64,000 nucleotides of DNA, taken from Chrysaora quinquecirrha (taxonomy: Eukaryota > Cnidaria > Scyphozoa > Semaeostomeae > Pelagiidae). The notes beneath the pieces were generated by a model. It ran no database searches and had not been told where the DNA came from. It was given only the letters and a program-made list of their open reading frames with translations. This document shows positions 1 to 12,289 of the stretch, one piece after another (position 1 is the first letter of the stretch; every line of letters starts with the position of its first letter). The translations under genes were made by a program, and so were the position numbers. The stretch covers positions 2,143,987-2,207,986 of the forward strand of contig JACTAT010000013.1 of the NCBI GenBank assembly GCA_014526335.1, given 5' to 3'.

Positions 1-2523
1 GCCAGAAAGGAAATGACGCTTTACGCATGCGTTAGAAAATTGAAAGTGAGAGGTGAAAGTGAAACACTGGAACACTGGAACACTGGAACACTGGTCCTCT
101 TCTGGTTCAAATTCGATTCCAAAAAGGTTAAAAATCCGTCAAAGTTTTCTGTTTATTTTATGAATCGAAAAATTTTTCTTATAAAACAACGAAATATATT
201 ATCCGAAACTACATAAAGGCAATAAAGGTTTGGTCTCCAATAAAATAATACAGTCTTCCCAAGTATTTGGCACTGATGAAAAACCGCGTTTTGGTCTTTG
301 GTAGGGTGCAGCTGCGAAATTTATGAGAAACTAATGTGATTTTGGGGCTCGGGGCAAACACCTACTAGCTACCATCTCTGTGCCACTCTATGCTAGCTAC
401 ACCCTGAGCGCATTTCCAGCACAAGGTTTTTCTTCGAGACAGTTTTAGCTACGTGCAGAAAATTGTTTTGTAAATTATAATGTGACAAAATTCATGACAA
501 GAACAAGAAAATAGAAAGTAGTAGAAAACACCTTCCAGTATACACAGTATCTACCTATCCATTATCTATGAGCCAATATAATTTGTTGAGACTGTAATGG
601 GGGTTTCTGGAGCAAGAGAGAACGACCTAAAAAGGGGAGCAACTACCCCTTGCCACTGCTTGGAATCTCGTACACCCTCAGCTAGAGTCTTGAATCTTTA
701 TTGTTTTCGTAGGGATCTTGTAAGAATCATTTTTTCGATAGGAATCTCGTAGGCTTTTTCGAGGAGTGAAATGCCCCTCGGGCGATACTGCTGTAAAGAG
801 CCTTTACCCCTTTTAAAAGGTAAACGGCTAAGTCCTTTGAAGTCTCGTACATCTTTGCTGGAAAACCTACAGTATTAGATAACTCTGTATTTCATTAAAA
901 ATCTTTTTTAATGAAAATCTCGGGCTCTTTTTCTTAGAGCAAATCAACAATGTCCGGGTATCAAATAAAAATCCTTAAATTAAGGTCCTTATTTCATGTA
1001 AACACCAAAAAAATCCGGGTTTTCGAGTTTGCTCCGGGTATTCAGGTTTTGATGAAAGAAAGGTCCTTATTTCATGTAAACACCAAGAAAGCATGCTGAT
1101 CTGAAAGAAAGAGGCTTCCAGTTCCAAAACAATAATCTTGAAAAACCTTGAAAAACCTTAAGCTTTTTATTCAATTTCAATTCGTGTTTGCGTAGATCAA
1201 CAGGACTTCGAAACTTGGAGTAAAAATAGAACCCCCTACGCAAGTACGCATGTGTAGCATGTTAAAAATATTTACGCCTCGTAACCACGGTAGCAGAAAA
1301 GCTAAGATCGTCATAGAGATTATGCAAATAACAGATTGGCCAATCATTGCACGCCCCGTTGACTAATATATGTTGCGGAGGACAGTGATTTCCCTGCGTT
1401 GGCGTCTTACAGCAACAATTTCGAATGGGAAGCGGTTTTTCCGCTTACATGGGCTTAAACACTAAAGTACGTATGCGAAACTGAAAGCTATATCCTACAT
1501 ACTATTCATTTCTTTGACTAGATTTATATTAGTTAGTGTGGAAAATACGTACGAAGGCATTATGTTATTATGTTGTTATCATAAGAATTTTTGCAAATAT
1601 AAAGAGAAAATACTGTACTGTAGAGATGCAGTAGGAAAGGTCTTGCATCTCCGAGCGGTCTTGAACACTTATAGAAGGCAATAATTAGATTGAGAAGCCA
1701 GAATAAATGCAAGCCAGATAAAGAACTTCGTATTTGTTTACTCGTTATTCAAGCAAGGTAAGCAAAATTTCTTTCAATGACAATGGGATTTTAGGGGAAT
1801 CTTTAAGGGATTTCTACTCTAGCTAGAAAAAAACTGGAAAGTCCAGTTTGAGGAGTAGCCATTAGCCCCGCCCCTTAGGTTTTACATGGTTGCCAAAACC
1901 AAAACCAAAACCAAAATAGTTGCATGGTTGCCAAAACCTTTTGCTCCCCCTTTTGCAAAAGTTCAGTATTTTAGAAAATCCCAAAAATCTAAGAAAGTCC
2001 TTTTGTCCTGAGATCCCATACGACTTTCTGCATCGCAGATGAGATCGAGGTTTCTTTGCAGGGAAAATCCCACTGAAAAGCCCTCGGAGCCTCGTTTGAA
2101 ATTTTTTCCCACCAGGGGAAAACATGAATTGCTGACCACCCCAGAATCATTCACAAGAGAGCAATATATTAGAAAAACATCGTACGTTCTAAGCCCTTTC
2201 CAAAAACTCTAAAGAAGTGGGCGTATAACATCATAAATTTCAAAGCTATTGTACAATGAAACAAAACATTTTCCTACTGATTCCATTTTGTGAAAATCAC
2301 CATCATTAGTTCTGCGTTCTTTGTTATAATTGATAATACAGATTTGTTTCGATCTTCCGTCCTTTGACGCAGTAATTCAAAAGCTCTTTGTTATTTGCTA
2401 GGGAAAACTCCAAAGCCCAAGTCAGTTATATTGAAGCATGGTGCACAAGTTGAGCCACTGAGTTAGCTGTTGTTTGTACAAGGCACGTAGGTTACGAGCT
2501 GTTCATTTACTTAGAAACTGAAA
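1..2523. other. Upstream stretch without a recognisable gene
   Basis: No coding exon is supported here; open frames are short and have no recognisable domain. A 27-bp direct repeat is present at 982-1008 and 1060-1086, 78 bp apart. The segment around 660-780 shares the 'GGAATCTCGTA' type of dispersed repeat with 4080-4190 and 15440-15570. The ETS promoter presumably lies near the right edge, but I see no clear TATA or initiator motif. Confidence 0.5.
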
Positions 2524-2582
2524 ATGACAAGACTTAATCCTGAACTTCGAAAACAAATTCTAGAAGATATGTTGGGCCAAAG
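2524..2582 (+). CDS. ETS gene exon 1 (start exon, tentative)
   Basis: ATG opens 19 codons reading 'MTRLNPELRKQILEDMLGQ', followed by two bases (AG) and a GTGAAT donor. The two leftover bases combine with the single C that starts exon 2. The reading frame is closed upstream. The long first intron (3.7 kb) is the main reason for caution, since another exon could lie inside it. Confidence 0.55.
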
Positions 2583-5500
2583 GTGAATATTATTCTCTAT
2601 GTTTTTCACTTTTTTAAATAAAAAAATTTCAAAACTAGACCAGTTTCGGAGTTGTGTGTAGCGGATTCATAAGACGACAAACTTTATTGAAGAACGTTAT
2701 GGAGTTTATATCTAAGTACAGTACAGTAACAAGTTATTTAATTCAGAGTACAATTATATTTGGGTAAGTATTTTTATAGACAGATGCAGTTCAACTTGTG
2801 TTTAGACTTATAGCTTAAAGTTTTCAAGGCTCGCGATTTTAGGACTAGCAAACTTGAATTTAACAGAAACGTGCCAATAAGAAAAAATAATTCGATAAGT
2901 ACTGTAGGTGCGGGTACCATTCCTAACATAAAGAAAGAGGCGTTCCCAGGACGAGGGGAGTTTTCTTATACTATACATAGGGTGCCGTATATGATAAGGG
3001 TATTCAGTTGATTTTGAGTTTTTTAATATGCGAATAGCAAAATGTTTTGAGAGTACTGATTTACGCTTGTTTGAGAAAATACAATAAAATTTTACTCGTG
3101 TATATGGTTGACTCATGTCAATGGATCAACGAGCAATAATAGTGGTTTTTTTAGCTTGGCTGCAGACAGAATCCCATAATTGGCCAAATTTTAATAACTA
3201 GGAATAAGCAATGCATAACAGAAAAATAAAAAATGGTCCCAAGAGAAGCATATTCGAGTTACATAATTATGTATTTAATCTTTAAAGGATAACTCCGTTG
3301 GTAATAGACTTGAGTCATATTTGTAGAAAAGTTGCACTTGGGATCCACAAAATTATCCTTCTTGCAGAGGCCCCATTAGGGGGTCTTATCCAGGAACTCC
3401 GCTAAAAATATCCCCTATAACCTTTATTTTCCTAGAATTCTCCCATTCCCATTGATTTTTTCTTGAAATATCCCATACCTCGATGCCCTAATGGGGCTTA
3501 AGATAATTTGCAGAATGACAGTGTAACGTACAAGGAAAAATTTGACATAGAAAGCCTTGATAACACAGAAGAGAGAAGAGACTGTCTCGCCTCGTTCCTT
3601 GTTACCAAGGGATAGCTGTTTTTATCAAACATCAAAGGCATGAGCGTTTTTTACAGCGCTTAGCGTGAGATGATGGTAGTCCCGTTGCACTATTGTTGAC
3701 GATACTCAAAAAAATACTTAGAAATCACATTGCTTGAAAAACAAATCGACGGTAAACAGCTTTTTTTTTGAAGACGAAGGACGATTTCATCCCTTTTGTT
3801 TCCTTTTACTGGTCCATAACCCGCCTACTTATTTACGAGCAGTCCATACATATCTTATAAATGACCCTATTATACATTAATTCTAAAACCAACTATCTTT
3901 ATTGCAACGTATATTTTTGCTTTGGGCAGTTTTATTATATTAAGGCACATGTAATGTACAGAACTACAGGCACAGAACTGCATGTTTTTAGCGTTATCGT
4001 TCATTTTAGCTAACTGTAACCATCGGATGACATAACAACAATAGGGTCTACTTGAGTTGGGAAGCCAGGGTCGAGGGGTAATTAAAACACTGCTTTAAAA
4101 TCTCGTAAAGCCATTGATAATGCCTTTGAAATCCTTTTGTTATAATAAAAATCTCGTACGCTGATTTGAAGCGTGATCTGCCCCTTGGTCGGGCTAAGTA
4201 AGGTAATTCAGCCATTTTGAATAAAATACCCCCTTCTTAGAACAATAGAACGAAATTGTGTACATAGGTAGTTTCATTCTTTAATTCTTAAATTTCTTTC
4301 GTGCTCTTTTATCCCATGTTTATATTCTAGATACAAAAATAATATACAGTTTATTGTTTAGAGCAACAAAATACGGAAGAGTAGATGAATATACTGTATA
4401 TATTTATGCAAAAACATGCATCAATAGAAAGCAACAGCATTGAGAGTCTTTAGCTACTAATCAGATTATAACAGTAGCTGGCTAACCGAAGAAGAAAATC
4501 TTTCATGTCACTAACCACAAATTTCTTTATCGCCCCCATAACAAAATGAATAAAGATGCAGTTAAATTGTTTTGTGGCGGACTATGAGTTTGCTATTATG
4601 AATGTTACCTGGCCGCCGTGTCCCGGGGGTATGTAAATGATCTACGATCGGACACAATGAGTAGTAGCTTAATTGTTTTCATGAAGATCCCTAGGAAATC
4701 TTTTGTGTTAAAAGAAATCTTCACTTTTTTGAAATGCCGGACGATCGGATAACGGCGAGGGGCAATCCGTTCCTTGGAATTTCGCTCATCTTTGATTGAA
4801 ATCCTATAGTTTTCATGGAGATCCCTTGGAAATCTTTTGTGTTAGCAGAAATCCTGTGACTTTTTTGAACTGTGAAATTCCCCTCGATCGGACAGAGGTT
4901 AGCCCTCATGCATACTCAAAACTGGTGTTTTCTTCAATACGAGTTGAGTTGAATTAAAGTCCTCAAGTTTTTCTTCTACTGGTACACTGGAACAGAAGCT
5001 CGGAGATTTCAATTCAATTCAGCTCCTCTGGAAGCAAACACCAGTTGAGTCTGCACGCAGACCAGTAAACACGGAAACACCCATAGAAATGGAAGCACCG
5101 CTAAACTCTCCGTGCATTGCGCTGCCGAAAACGTGAGCGATGCCGCGTTTACCTTGTATTCTAAATGCATCAAAGTAATTCAACATTTCATAGTGCTTTC
5201 AAGGTGATATTAGATCACGGAAATGACATAAAAATTTATTTCAGAACTTAATTATTTCTAAGTTATGTTGTCCATTACCAATATAGTAAATAGGCAGGCA
5301 TTCTATTGGGGCTAATTAGTTGGGAATTATAGAAAGCCCAAATTCATGTATAAATGTTTATAACGATTCTACGATTCGACTGTTAGATTAATAGCAACAT
5401 TTTCAATACTTTGAAAGATAATTGACAGCATTTTATGACTGCATGTTTGTATTTTAGTTTCACTGTTATCATTAAAAGTAATGAAACCATGTTATCATTG

Positions 5501-8324
5501 CATGGAAGCAGGGTTGTTTCTAGCTATTTAAGTTCAATTCAAAATTTAATGCAGGAAACATTATAAGTTAAAAGGTTTTCTCAGAGCCACCTTTTCCTAG
5601 AAAAGTTGCAAAAAACGGCAGACCCTAGACTTATTACCTTCCTCTCACTCTTTCGGAAACAGCTTCTAAAAACAACAACAACATACAGCTTTTCCTCAGA
5701 GTACTATGAAGCAAACAGCAACCTGTTGTTGTGGTTGTTCGGGTAATTGTTGGTTGTTGTTTGCGAATAGTACGACTCGTGTAATAAGTCTAACTCGAGG
5801 ACCCGATATCTAGAACATTCGCTACATTACATCTCGTGCTCGCAACTGCTGTTTGCAACAGCAACAACTGCTTCCTTGGGCAACGCAAATAAACATTCGC
5901 TACATTAAATCTCGTGCTCGCAACAACTGTTTTGCAACAGCAACAACAACACCGTAAGCAACACCACAACAACCTCATATAACATTTTTGAATCGGTCAA
6001 AAGGGTTGTACTGAGTTGCTGGTCAAATAGACTAAGCAACGATGTGTAGAGCGCTTGACCAAGGCGCTTTTCTAATCAAAGTTTGATATGTTTCTTAGGA
6101 TGGTCTTATTCGAAAGAGGAAAGGAGAGGCTTAAAAAAGCAACAACAGTTTTAGATGACCCAATTGCTGGGCCCAAATGTAGTGCCCCTGCCCAGTGTGG
6201 AGTGCATCCCTGCTCTGAAAACCTGTACCCCTTAGAATTGCAACCAAATTGTTGCTATAATGGGAGTTGCAGTGCTGTATATTGAGTATAGTTTATCAAG
6301 AGCAAGCATTGATTCTAATCTTTTCTTCGTAGCTACGAAGCCTACGTGAATTTCAAGAAGGAGCCATTTTTGCCGAAGAAAAGACGTAAGTAGCGTATCT
6401 TCGTGTCTTAGGCCCATTACCTAAAGTAGTTTTCGTATAGTTTTGTGCTTTAAGGTACACACTTTTTTTTATTAAGAACCACTTCATAAGGAAAATTCGG
6501 CTAAAGAGAAAATCATTAAGGAACTTTTCAATGCTGAATGCCAGAGTAGTGTTGTAGTATAGTTTTGTGCTTTAAGGTATTTCATTTTATTTTATCGTTG
6601 TTCTTCTGTCAACAGAACACAGAAAAAGAATTCCATTATGGAGATTTCTGTTGCATCTACTGCACAGGGATAGACTGTCATCTCTCATACAATGGACAAA
6701 AGCTGATAAATTTGAGTTCAAAATCAAAGAACCAACCGAGGTTGCATATCTTTGGGGTTCAATAAAAGACAAATCAGATATGACTTATGAAAAACTTGGA
6801 AGAGCAATGCGATATTACTATGGAAAAAATATAATTGAAAAGGTAAGAATTATACAATAGAAACTGCACTAGGCCCTGGCGAGATCAAACATTGTTTGTC
6901 AAACATCTTAAATCTGTTTTGTCAAGCGAAATGTTTGACCGTTTGGCCACGTCGGAAAACAATACTCGTTAAGCATTGTATTGTATGCTCACGTCAAGCA
7001 AGAAATGTTCTTGGAATTTATGCAATACAAACTGTCTTAGGCCCTGACCAAACGATCAAACAATGTTTTTTCAATATTTACACATTGTTTTGTCAACTGA
7101 AATGTTTGACCACGTCGGAAAACTTTTCTCCTCAGCCATTGTTCGTTTGCACGCTTCAAGCAAGAAATGTTTGAACTTTCACGCAGACATCACGCAATAA
7201 AATTGTCAAGCAATGTTTTGTGTCGTGACTTAACGTTCAAACATTACTTGATGAGCAAATTTCAAATGTTTGACAAACAATGTTTGACATATTGGGTAGG
7301 GTGATTCTCGATCTTTTTGGTCTTTTGGCTGGTTTGCCCTCTTCACTCCAATGACTCAAGCTATTGTCATGACATAATGTTAACTACTGTATGCGGCTAT
7401 AACTGGCTGCGTGGCTCTTAGAATTGTTTAAAAGTTGCTGGCATCTTTAAGTTGTCTGAAGTTTCTTTTAAATGGCTCGTAACTCGTAACTGGTCAAGTG
7501 GTAGTGATTGTAGTGGACCGTATCCTTATAGCACTATGCTGTGCGGCATTAGTAGCCTGGTATTAAGGGAAACTACGTCCTCTCGCTTCGTTATTCTTTA
7601 GTCACTGCGAATGTGAAATGTGAAAATAGCGTGATGGAAGGAGATGTTTAGTTTACAGTTACTTGGTTTGCAACGGGAGGGATATGTGCTGTAGATATTG
7701 TAGTACGATGTCCTATTATATTTAGGAGAGGATTTTACAAAACCAACGTCTGATTACATACAATATTCATGTTTTCAGGTTCCAGGAATGAGATACTCAT
7801 ACAGATTCATACCATCAAGAAAAACAACGAAATACATTGAAAATTTTGTGAGGAAATCTTCGGTAGATTCGTCAGAAGATAACGAAGGTAGTGAAGCATC
7901 TTTGGATTTAAAAGAAGATGATTGTGAGATGGGACAAGACGCTTTTGATGATCCAACATTAACAGACAGTCCATCATCGTATCTAAATGATGAATACGAT
8001 AGTCCAAAAAGCTCTGTTTCTTCTGACAATGATATATGCGTGAAACAAGAAGATCTTTCTGTTATTTACAGCAATACGATATTCTCGGGCTGTGATTCGT
8101 TTCAAGCTGAAATCGAGATGCTGGAATACGGAGAAGAAGATGTTGGCTTATTGAAACGACCTACGGAAGAACCGTTGTGGACAATGACGAACGATTCTAT
8201 TTGTGAAAACGTGGATATTATAAATAGTGACAGATACTTGGATGATAATTTTCTATTAGATTTGGCATCATTTAATGACTTTGAAACACAAGCTGCAAAA
8301 TTGCTTCCGTCAACTGATATTTGA
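2524..8324 (+). CDS. ETS-domain transcription factor (four-exon gene)
   Basis: Exons 2524-2582, 6333-6385, 6616-6842 and 7779-8324 join in phase (2, 1, 0) with GT-AG boundaries into 885 nt, i.e. 294 residues plus TGA. The product should be a nuclear DNA-binding regulator recognising GGAA/T sites. The ETS domain spans about residues 42-128. It begins 'IPLWRFLLHLL', continues through 'VAYLWGSIKDKSDMTYEKL' and 'GRAMRYYYGKNIIEK', and ends 'GMRYSYRF'. The two arginines of the R-A-x-R recognition helix are kept. The canonical L-S-R-A-L reads L-G-R-A-M. The C-terminal half is rich in D, E and S, typical of an activation region. No SAM/Pointed domain is seen. The first exon is the least certain: it was chosen because its ATG, its donor and its phase fit exon 2. 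ETS subfamily cannot be assigned. Confidence 0.85.
4677..4895. repeat. Tandem pair of diverged repeat units
   Basis: Two units starting near 4677 and 4813 share TTTTCATG-AGATCCCT-GGAAATC and TTTTGTGTTA-AGAAATC. They are related to the dispersed 'AATCTCGTA' family seen around 660-780, 4080-4190 and 15440-15570. Copy number is too low to say more. Confidence 0.5.
5626..5792. mobile_element. Short inverted-repeat element, TAGACTTATTAC family
   Basis: It begins TAGACTTATTAC and ends GTAATAAGTCTA, a perfect 12-bp terminal inverted repeat, with an AACAACAAC/GTTGTTGTT-rich interior that folds back. It is non-autonomous and lies in ETS intron 1. Related copies are at 11289-11456, 18494-18628 and 38536-38655. 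The TA at the ends may reflect TA-target insertion of the Tc1/mariner type; that is inference. Confidence 0.75.
5816..5960. repeat. Two-copy direct repeat of about 78 bp
   Basis: CATTCGCTACATTA-type sequence followed by ATCTCGTGCTCGCAAC occurs twice, starting near 5816 and 5894, each followed by a CAACAGCAACAAC tract. It lies just downstream of the 5626-5792 element and has no coding meaning. Confidence 0.6.
6333..6385 (+). CDS. ETS gene exon 2
   Basis: A pyrimidine-rich acceptor ending TTCGTAG and a GTAAGT donor bound 53 nt. These encode 'YEAYVNFKKEPFLPKKR' in the frame that continues into the ETS exon. The basic PKKRQHRKR stretch formed across the exon 2/3 junction is a plausible nuclear localisation signal just before the ETS domain. 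Confidence 0.7.
6616..6842 (+). CDS. ETS gene exon 3 (most of the ETS domain)
   Basis: The acceptor ends CAACAG and the donor is AAG|GTAAGA. The exon encodes the first three helices of the ETS winged helix-turn-helix, including the tryptophans of 'PLWRF', 'IQWTK' and 'LWGS' and the recognition helix 'EKLGRAMRYYY'. An internal CACAG at 6663-6667 resembles an acceptor. It is not used here, because starting there would remove the conserved first helix. Confidence 0.9.
6869..7300. mobile_element. Inverted-repeat element(s), TAGGCCCTGGCCAAACGATC family
   Basis: A left end (TAGGCCCTGG then ATCAAACATTGTTTGTCAAAC) begins at 6869 and a second left end begins near 7035. The segment closes with CAAATTTCAAATGTTTGACA at 7256-7275. 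This looks like two truncated or nested non-autonomous copies. The same family recurs at 17073-17275, 25382-25651, 27452-27735, 27963-28231, 38486-38533, 48885-48975, 49780-49832, 55058-55140, 56915-57185 and 60063-60505. Confidence 0.65.
7779..8324 (+). CDS. ETS gene exon 4 and stop codon
   Basis: The acceptor TTTTCAG is followed by 'VPGMRYSYRF', the last strands of the ETS domain, and then about 170 residues without a known fold. This tail is acidic and serine-rich ('SSEDNEGSEAS', 'DDNFLLDLASF') and ends at TGA 8322-8324. The hydrophobic-acidic alternation near the end resembles an activation motif; that is inference. Confidence 0.88.
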   Translation, partial: VPGMRYSYRFIPSRKTTKYIENFVRKSSVDSSEDNEGSEASLDLKEDDCEMGQDAFDDPTLTDSPSSYLNDEYDSPKSSVSSDNDICVKQEDLSVIYSNTIFSGCDSFQAEIEMLEYGEEDVGLLKRPTEEPLWTMTNDSICENVDIINSDRYLDDNFLLDLASFNDFETQAAKLLPSTDI

Positions 8325-8948
8325 ACGAGGCTGCCTCTTTTCAATGGTTAATCAAGCAACAACTGAAACTGGATCTGCTTTCAGTTAATTGTGGTCGTTG
8401 GACGACTTCAGATTACGGGCCTTATCGTGCTCTTGAACTTCCAGGATTAGCAGCAATTTCACCCAAGACAAAACGAGTTAGTTCCCAGGAAAAACGTGTA
8501 GATAGACCCTGAAACTCATTTGCGTTAATAATACTTTGGTTCCAAATCTCCACAATATGATTTGAATTTGTATATAGTTAGTTGTATCTGACAGAATCTG
8601 CATTGGCTTGTGTTTGTTGGACTAACATAATAAGTATATTTACAGCTTAGATACATCTTGAGGTATTCAGTACCTTCTTCATTTGCAAAACAAGGAAAAA
8701 CAACAAAATCACCTAAAGGAAAAGGCAGGGCTCTTTTCCCAATCTACGTCGAGTTTGAAATTTCAGTAGAGTTACAGTAGAGACCATCTACGTTTATGTC
8801 GGTTCAAGCAAACACACCCCATTATTAGAGAATTAGCATGTAGAAATGTTGTATTTGAGAGACTATTTGATTTTAACTTATTTCATTTACAGCAAGGCTA
8901 TAGTTGATGAACGATGCCTTGGAAAATTCATCGTTTTAAGAAAATAAA
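8325..8948 (+). other. Probable 3' UTR of the ETS gene
   Basis: The stretch follows the ETS stop with no further coding potential. An AATAAA hexamer at 8943-8948 is the first good polyadenylation signal downstream. The exact cleavage site cannot be read from sequence alone. Confidence 0.5.
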
Positions 8949-9437
8949 TTCTACGAAGCATTAAAAACGTTAACTGTTTATGGGACGAACAGCCCCCTCT
9001 GAAAGCAGTTTTTCGACGATATTTTTCCAATAAACGTTTCTATATTTAGCGTCGATTTTTCTAATATACTCCTTCCCGAAATTTTAGTTGTGTTTAGGCG
9101 AAATGATTTGCAGGACCATCAAAAATCGACGGAAAACTACGAAGTAGATAGTATGTTTATATCTATCATATGATGAGGAGAAAACTGAAGTAAAAGGCAA
9201 CAGGGAAAGCTTTGAGTTGTGAATTTGAGTTTATTACACATTGGTGTTGATAATTTGACTCACTTGAAGTAAAAAGGGGGGCTCACAGTTTAATTTTAAA
9301 GACGACAGAGTGCTCAGAGCAAATTGAGAATGTTACCAGTGTTGCAGATCTCCGTTGGGTGCTGTTGGTACATACTGAAGTACAGTACAGCACTTGGACT
9401 AACAGGGAACATGACACACTGAAGTTACGGTGTCCAT

Positions 9438-9610
9438 AGACTTACCCAAAGTCTATTTCTCAATATCCTTCTCCTAAGGTCCACCATTTGGTGAAAGACC
9501 AAGAGAGAGAGGGAAAGCAAAGTAAAAGTCTATTTCTCTCTCACTCACCTTTGTTCTTTCCGGAATGATGGAACTTGAAAGATATTGAGAAAGTGACTTT
9601 GGGCAAGTCT
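9438..9610. mobile_element. Short inverted-repeat element of about 173 bp
   Basis: The left end AGACTTACCCAAAGTC-TTTCTCAATATC is the inverse of the right end GATATTGAGAAAGT-ACTTTGGGCAAGTCT. The flanks carry CGGTGTCCA on the left and CAGTGTCCA on the right, a probable 9-bp target duplication with one mismatch. No coding capacity. Confidence 0.65.
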
Positions 9611-10214
9611 ACAGTGTCCACGGCCGACAGATTTCTTTATTCGGTTATAAGATTTTCTAGTATTTTGCTTGAATGCCGAGTAACAATTCCAGGAGGGAAA
9701 TGCAAAAGAAAGTTTAACTATAGCTTTATAATTGGCTGTAATCAGCGTGTAGAAAATTATATATCCATGAAAAGTATACGAAACTGACTTTTCAGTCTTT
9801 TTTGTGAGTGATTGTCTGCTATCAGTACTTTTTCGACTGCCGACGACGATTTTGACAAGAGCGTATCACCAAACAAGGATTTCGTTCAAATGGGACAGCG
9901 GTCTACTTATCTTTGATCTGGCGAAAGAGAATGCTTGCACAGTGGACGATCGCATAGAAGCGCTAGCTATGGCTATTGAATTGAATCCCTGGACGCTTAA
10001 ACTACAGCTTGTTTCCTTAGTCCCTGAATGAAGCGATCAAAATCAACAATTCAGTTCAATTCTATAAGATGGCACGGAAAGTTAGGGATTCTGTAGCAAG
10101 TCTACGCGAAGCTGATGCAAGCACGTACCGGTTCGACAAAGGCTCCTCCGTTGGGCGCAACGAGGGAAACATTCTTTACCTCATAGCCTAATCCAACTGG
10201 CTTATGGTTTCAGA

Positions 10215-10308
10215 ATCTCAGCGAGGTCGGGGTCCGAGGCCCAGCTACGTTCGATAAATCAACCTACTACTGAGATCCTAGCGACTGGCGCTAAATACAC
10301 CATTACAC
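10215..10308 (+). mobile_element. Fragment of a SINE-like repeat
   Basis: CCTACTACTGAGATCCTAG and the neighbouring bases match, in opposite orientation, the non-tRNA part of the elements at 48005-48180 and 56335-56485. The tRNA-like part is missing or badly decayed. Confidence 0.5.
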
Positions 10309-11288
10309 CTTTCACCTTTCTAGCGATAAAAAGTGGCGAAAGAATGCAGAAACAACAAATATACTGTGGAACATGTGAAAAGTGATGAATATCTACATTT
10401 TAGTAAAAAGAAAATAAAAAGTCTACATACAGTTTTTGAAGTCCTTAATCTTCTTTGCACATCAAACATCTCTTGGTACTTTTGGAGCAACTTACATTCG
10501 CGTGTCCCACTCAAGTTCTCTTTCAGATTCACTGAAATTCTGAGCAAAAAAAGGAAAAAACATTTTGTACTGCCAGCAGTAAAAAGTTTGAAGAAATTTG
10601 CTCATTATAGGCGGGGCAAATGGGAACGGAGAGGGAAGCACTAATGAAAAGAGTAATAAGGCTGCGACAAAGTAGCTTCTGGATTTTACTCGGTGGAACA
10701 ATGTCTTGGTCGGTTCACTACAGCGCAAACCCACAAATAAGAACCAGCGGTTTCAGTACCAAGACATTCAAAAACTCTTGACCTAGAAACTTAAAATGAC
10801 CAAACCTGGCTTATAACAACTTGGAGATTTTTGGAATCACGTCCTGCATGTTCACTTATCATGCTTCTCCATTGTTTTAAGCTTTGGTATTCCTCGTCCC
10901 TTGCATATTTGAAAATTTAAGAACCACTGAGACTGGCTTTTAAATTTTTGGTTCTTGTTTGTGGGTTTGTACTGTATCTTCAGCTATACACTTTAACATA
11001 TCATTCTCAGCCCAGAATGTATCCGTCAAACAATTCGGGCAGTTGTACTGGACTGGCCACAAAATTTGCCAAAATATTGACAATTTCGGCCTAGACATCG
11101 AAACGAGATTTGTATTCTGAAAGAGGATGCTTGAAGCAAGGAAATGCTATGATTTTGTTTATAATTGTCATAGACAGTATAAATGTAACGATCTTGAGCT
11201 CGAGGGTCCAGTAGTTAAACCCAAGAGCGTTAACTACTAAAGCAGACCGACTACATGTAACAAGTCCAGCCACATCCGACTTAGTCCA

Positions 11289-11456
11289 TAGACTTATGGT
11301 CTTCCTCCCACTTTTTCGGAAACAGCTTCCAACAATTACAACAACATACAGCTGTTTCCTCAGAGCACTATGAAGTAAACAGCAACCTGTTGTTGTGGTT
11401 GTTCGGGTAATTGCTGGTTGTTGTTTGCGAATAGTACGACTCGTGTAATAAGTCTA
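11289..11456. mobile_element. Short inverted-repeat element, TAGACTTATTAC family
   Basis: It runs from TAGACTTATGGT to GTAATAAGTCTA. Over most of its length it nearly matches the 5626-5792 copy, including GTTGTTTGCGAATAGTACGA. Non-autonomous. Confidence 0.7.
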
Positions 11457-12289
11457 TCGAGTCCAGTGTCAACCGAATTCACGTAATAAGTCCAGTGTCA
11501 TGCGACTTCATGTAATAATTCTAGTGTCAGCTTGACGGTGAAATCCCTACATTTTGGCTAACTACTTTGGGCTTTAAATAAAGCATGATTAAACAAATCC
11601 AACCTCGTTCCCAGAGATATTCAGGCAAGCTATGAATACTTATGTACATTGCTAAGGATGTACAGTAGGCAGGGAATTTTCCACTACAATCTAAGGATCT
11701 GGGTAACCAAAAATTTTAATGCTTAGAATGAAAGTATATATATGTGGGATCAAAATTCCGAGTTGGGACATTTTTGAAAATCGGCTGTTGTCACGTGGCA
11801 GTGACGTAATTGACCGAGCAACAAGTCACGGTCAGAAAAAAGTCAACTTTTCGAAATTTAAATCCAGCTACATTTTGGATAGCTCCTTCAAAGTTATTTC
11901 GACTTTGTAAAAGAACTATAGCCCTAAAATGCATGGTTCAAAAGTTATAGGCGTTTAAAGTTGCAGTTAATCAGGGGGTAACGTCGTATACTTTTACTAG
12001 TATGTTTGTCTGTTTCAAATAAATGAACAAAAGTGAGCGTAAAATAAATACCAAGTGTGACTTCTGCTTCTATTACAGCTATTTTGTGGCACATTTTGTG
12101 CTACAAATCGAGGGCTTTTAGATGAATTATTGAGCATTTTGGTCATTCGATGTTACCCCCGACTTTTTGAATTTTGAATTTCCTTGTTAGTTTAAAGCTA
12201 TTTAATTTGCAGAATATACTGGAAATGTCCGATATTCATTCTCTAGCAGGTTTGGCCATTCACTGAGTTGCAAGAATCACATGGTAGCA

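Larger units (their letters stand above)
8949..12058. other. Intergenic stretch between the ETS gene and the inverted repeat
   Basis: No convincing host exon was found on either strand. The receptor's last coding exon(s) should lie here or further left, because the last exon I can place (15196-15339) ends at a good splice donor without a stop, but I could not identify them. It contains the small elements at 9438-9610, 10215-10308 and 11289-11456. Confidence 0.4.

Noticed and set aside
6088..6285. Cysteine-containing frame before ETS exon 2
   Set aside because: An acceptor-like TTTCTTAG precedes it, but no donor gives the phase needed for exon 2 at 6333, while exon 1 at 2524-2582 does.
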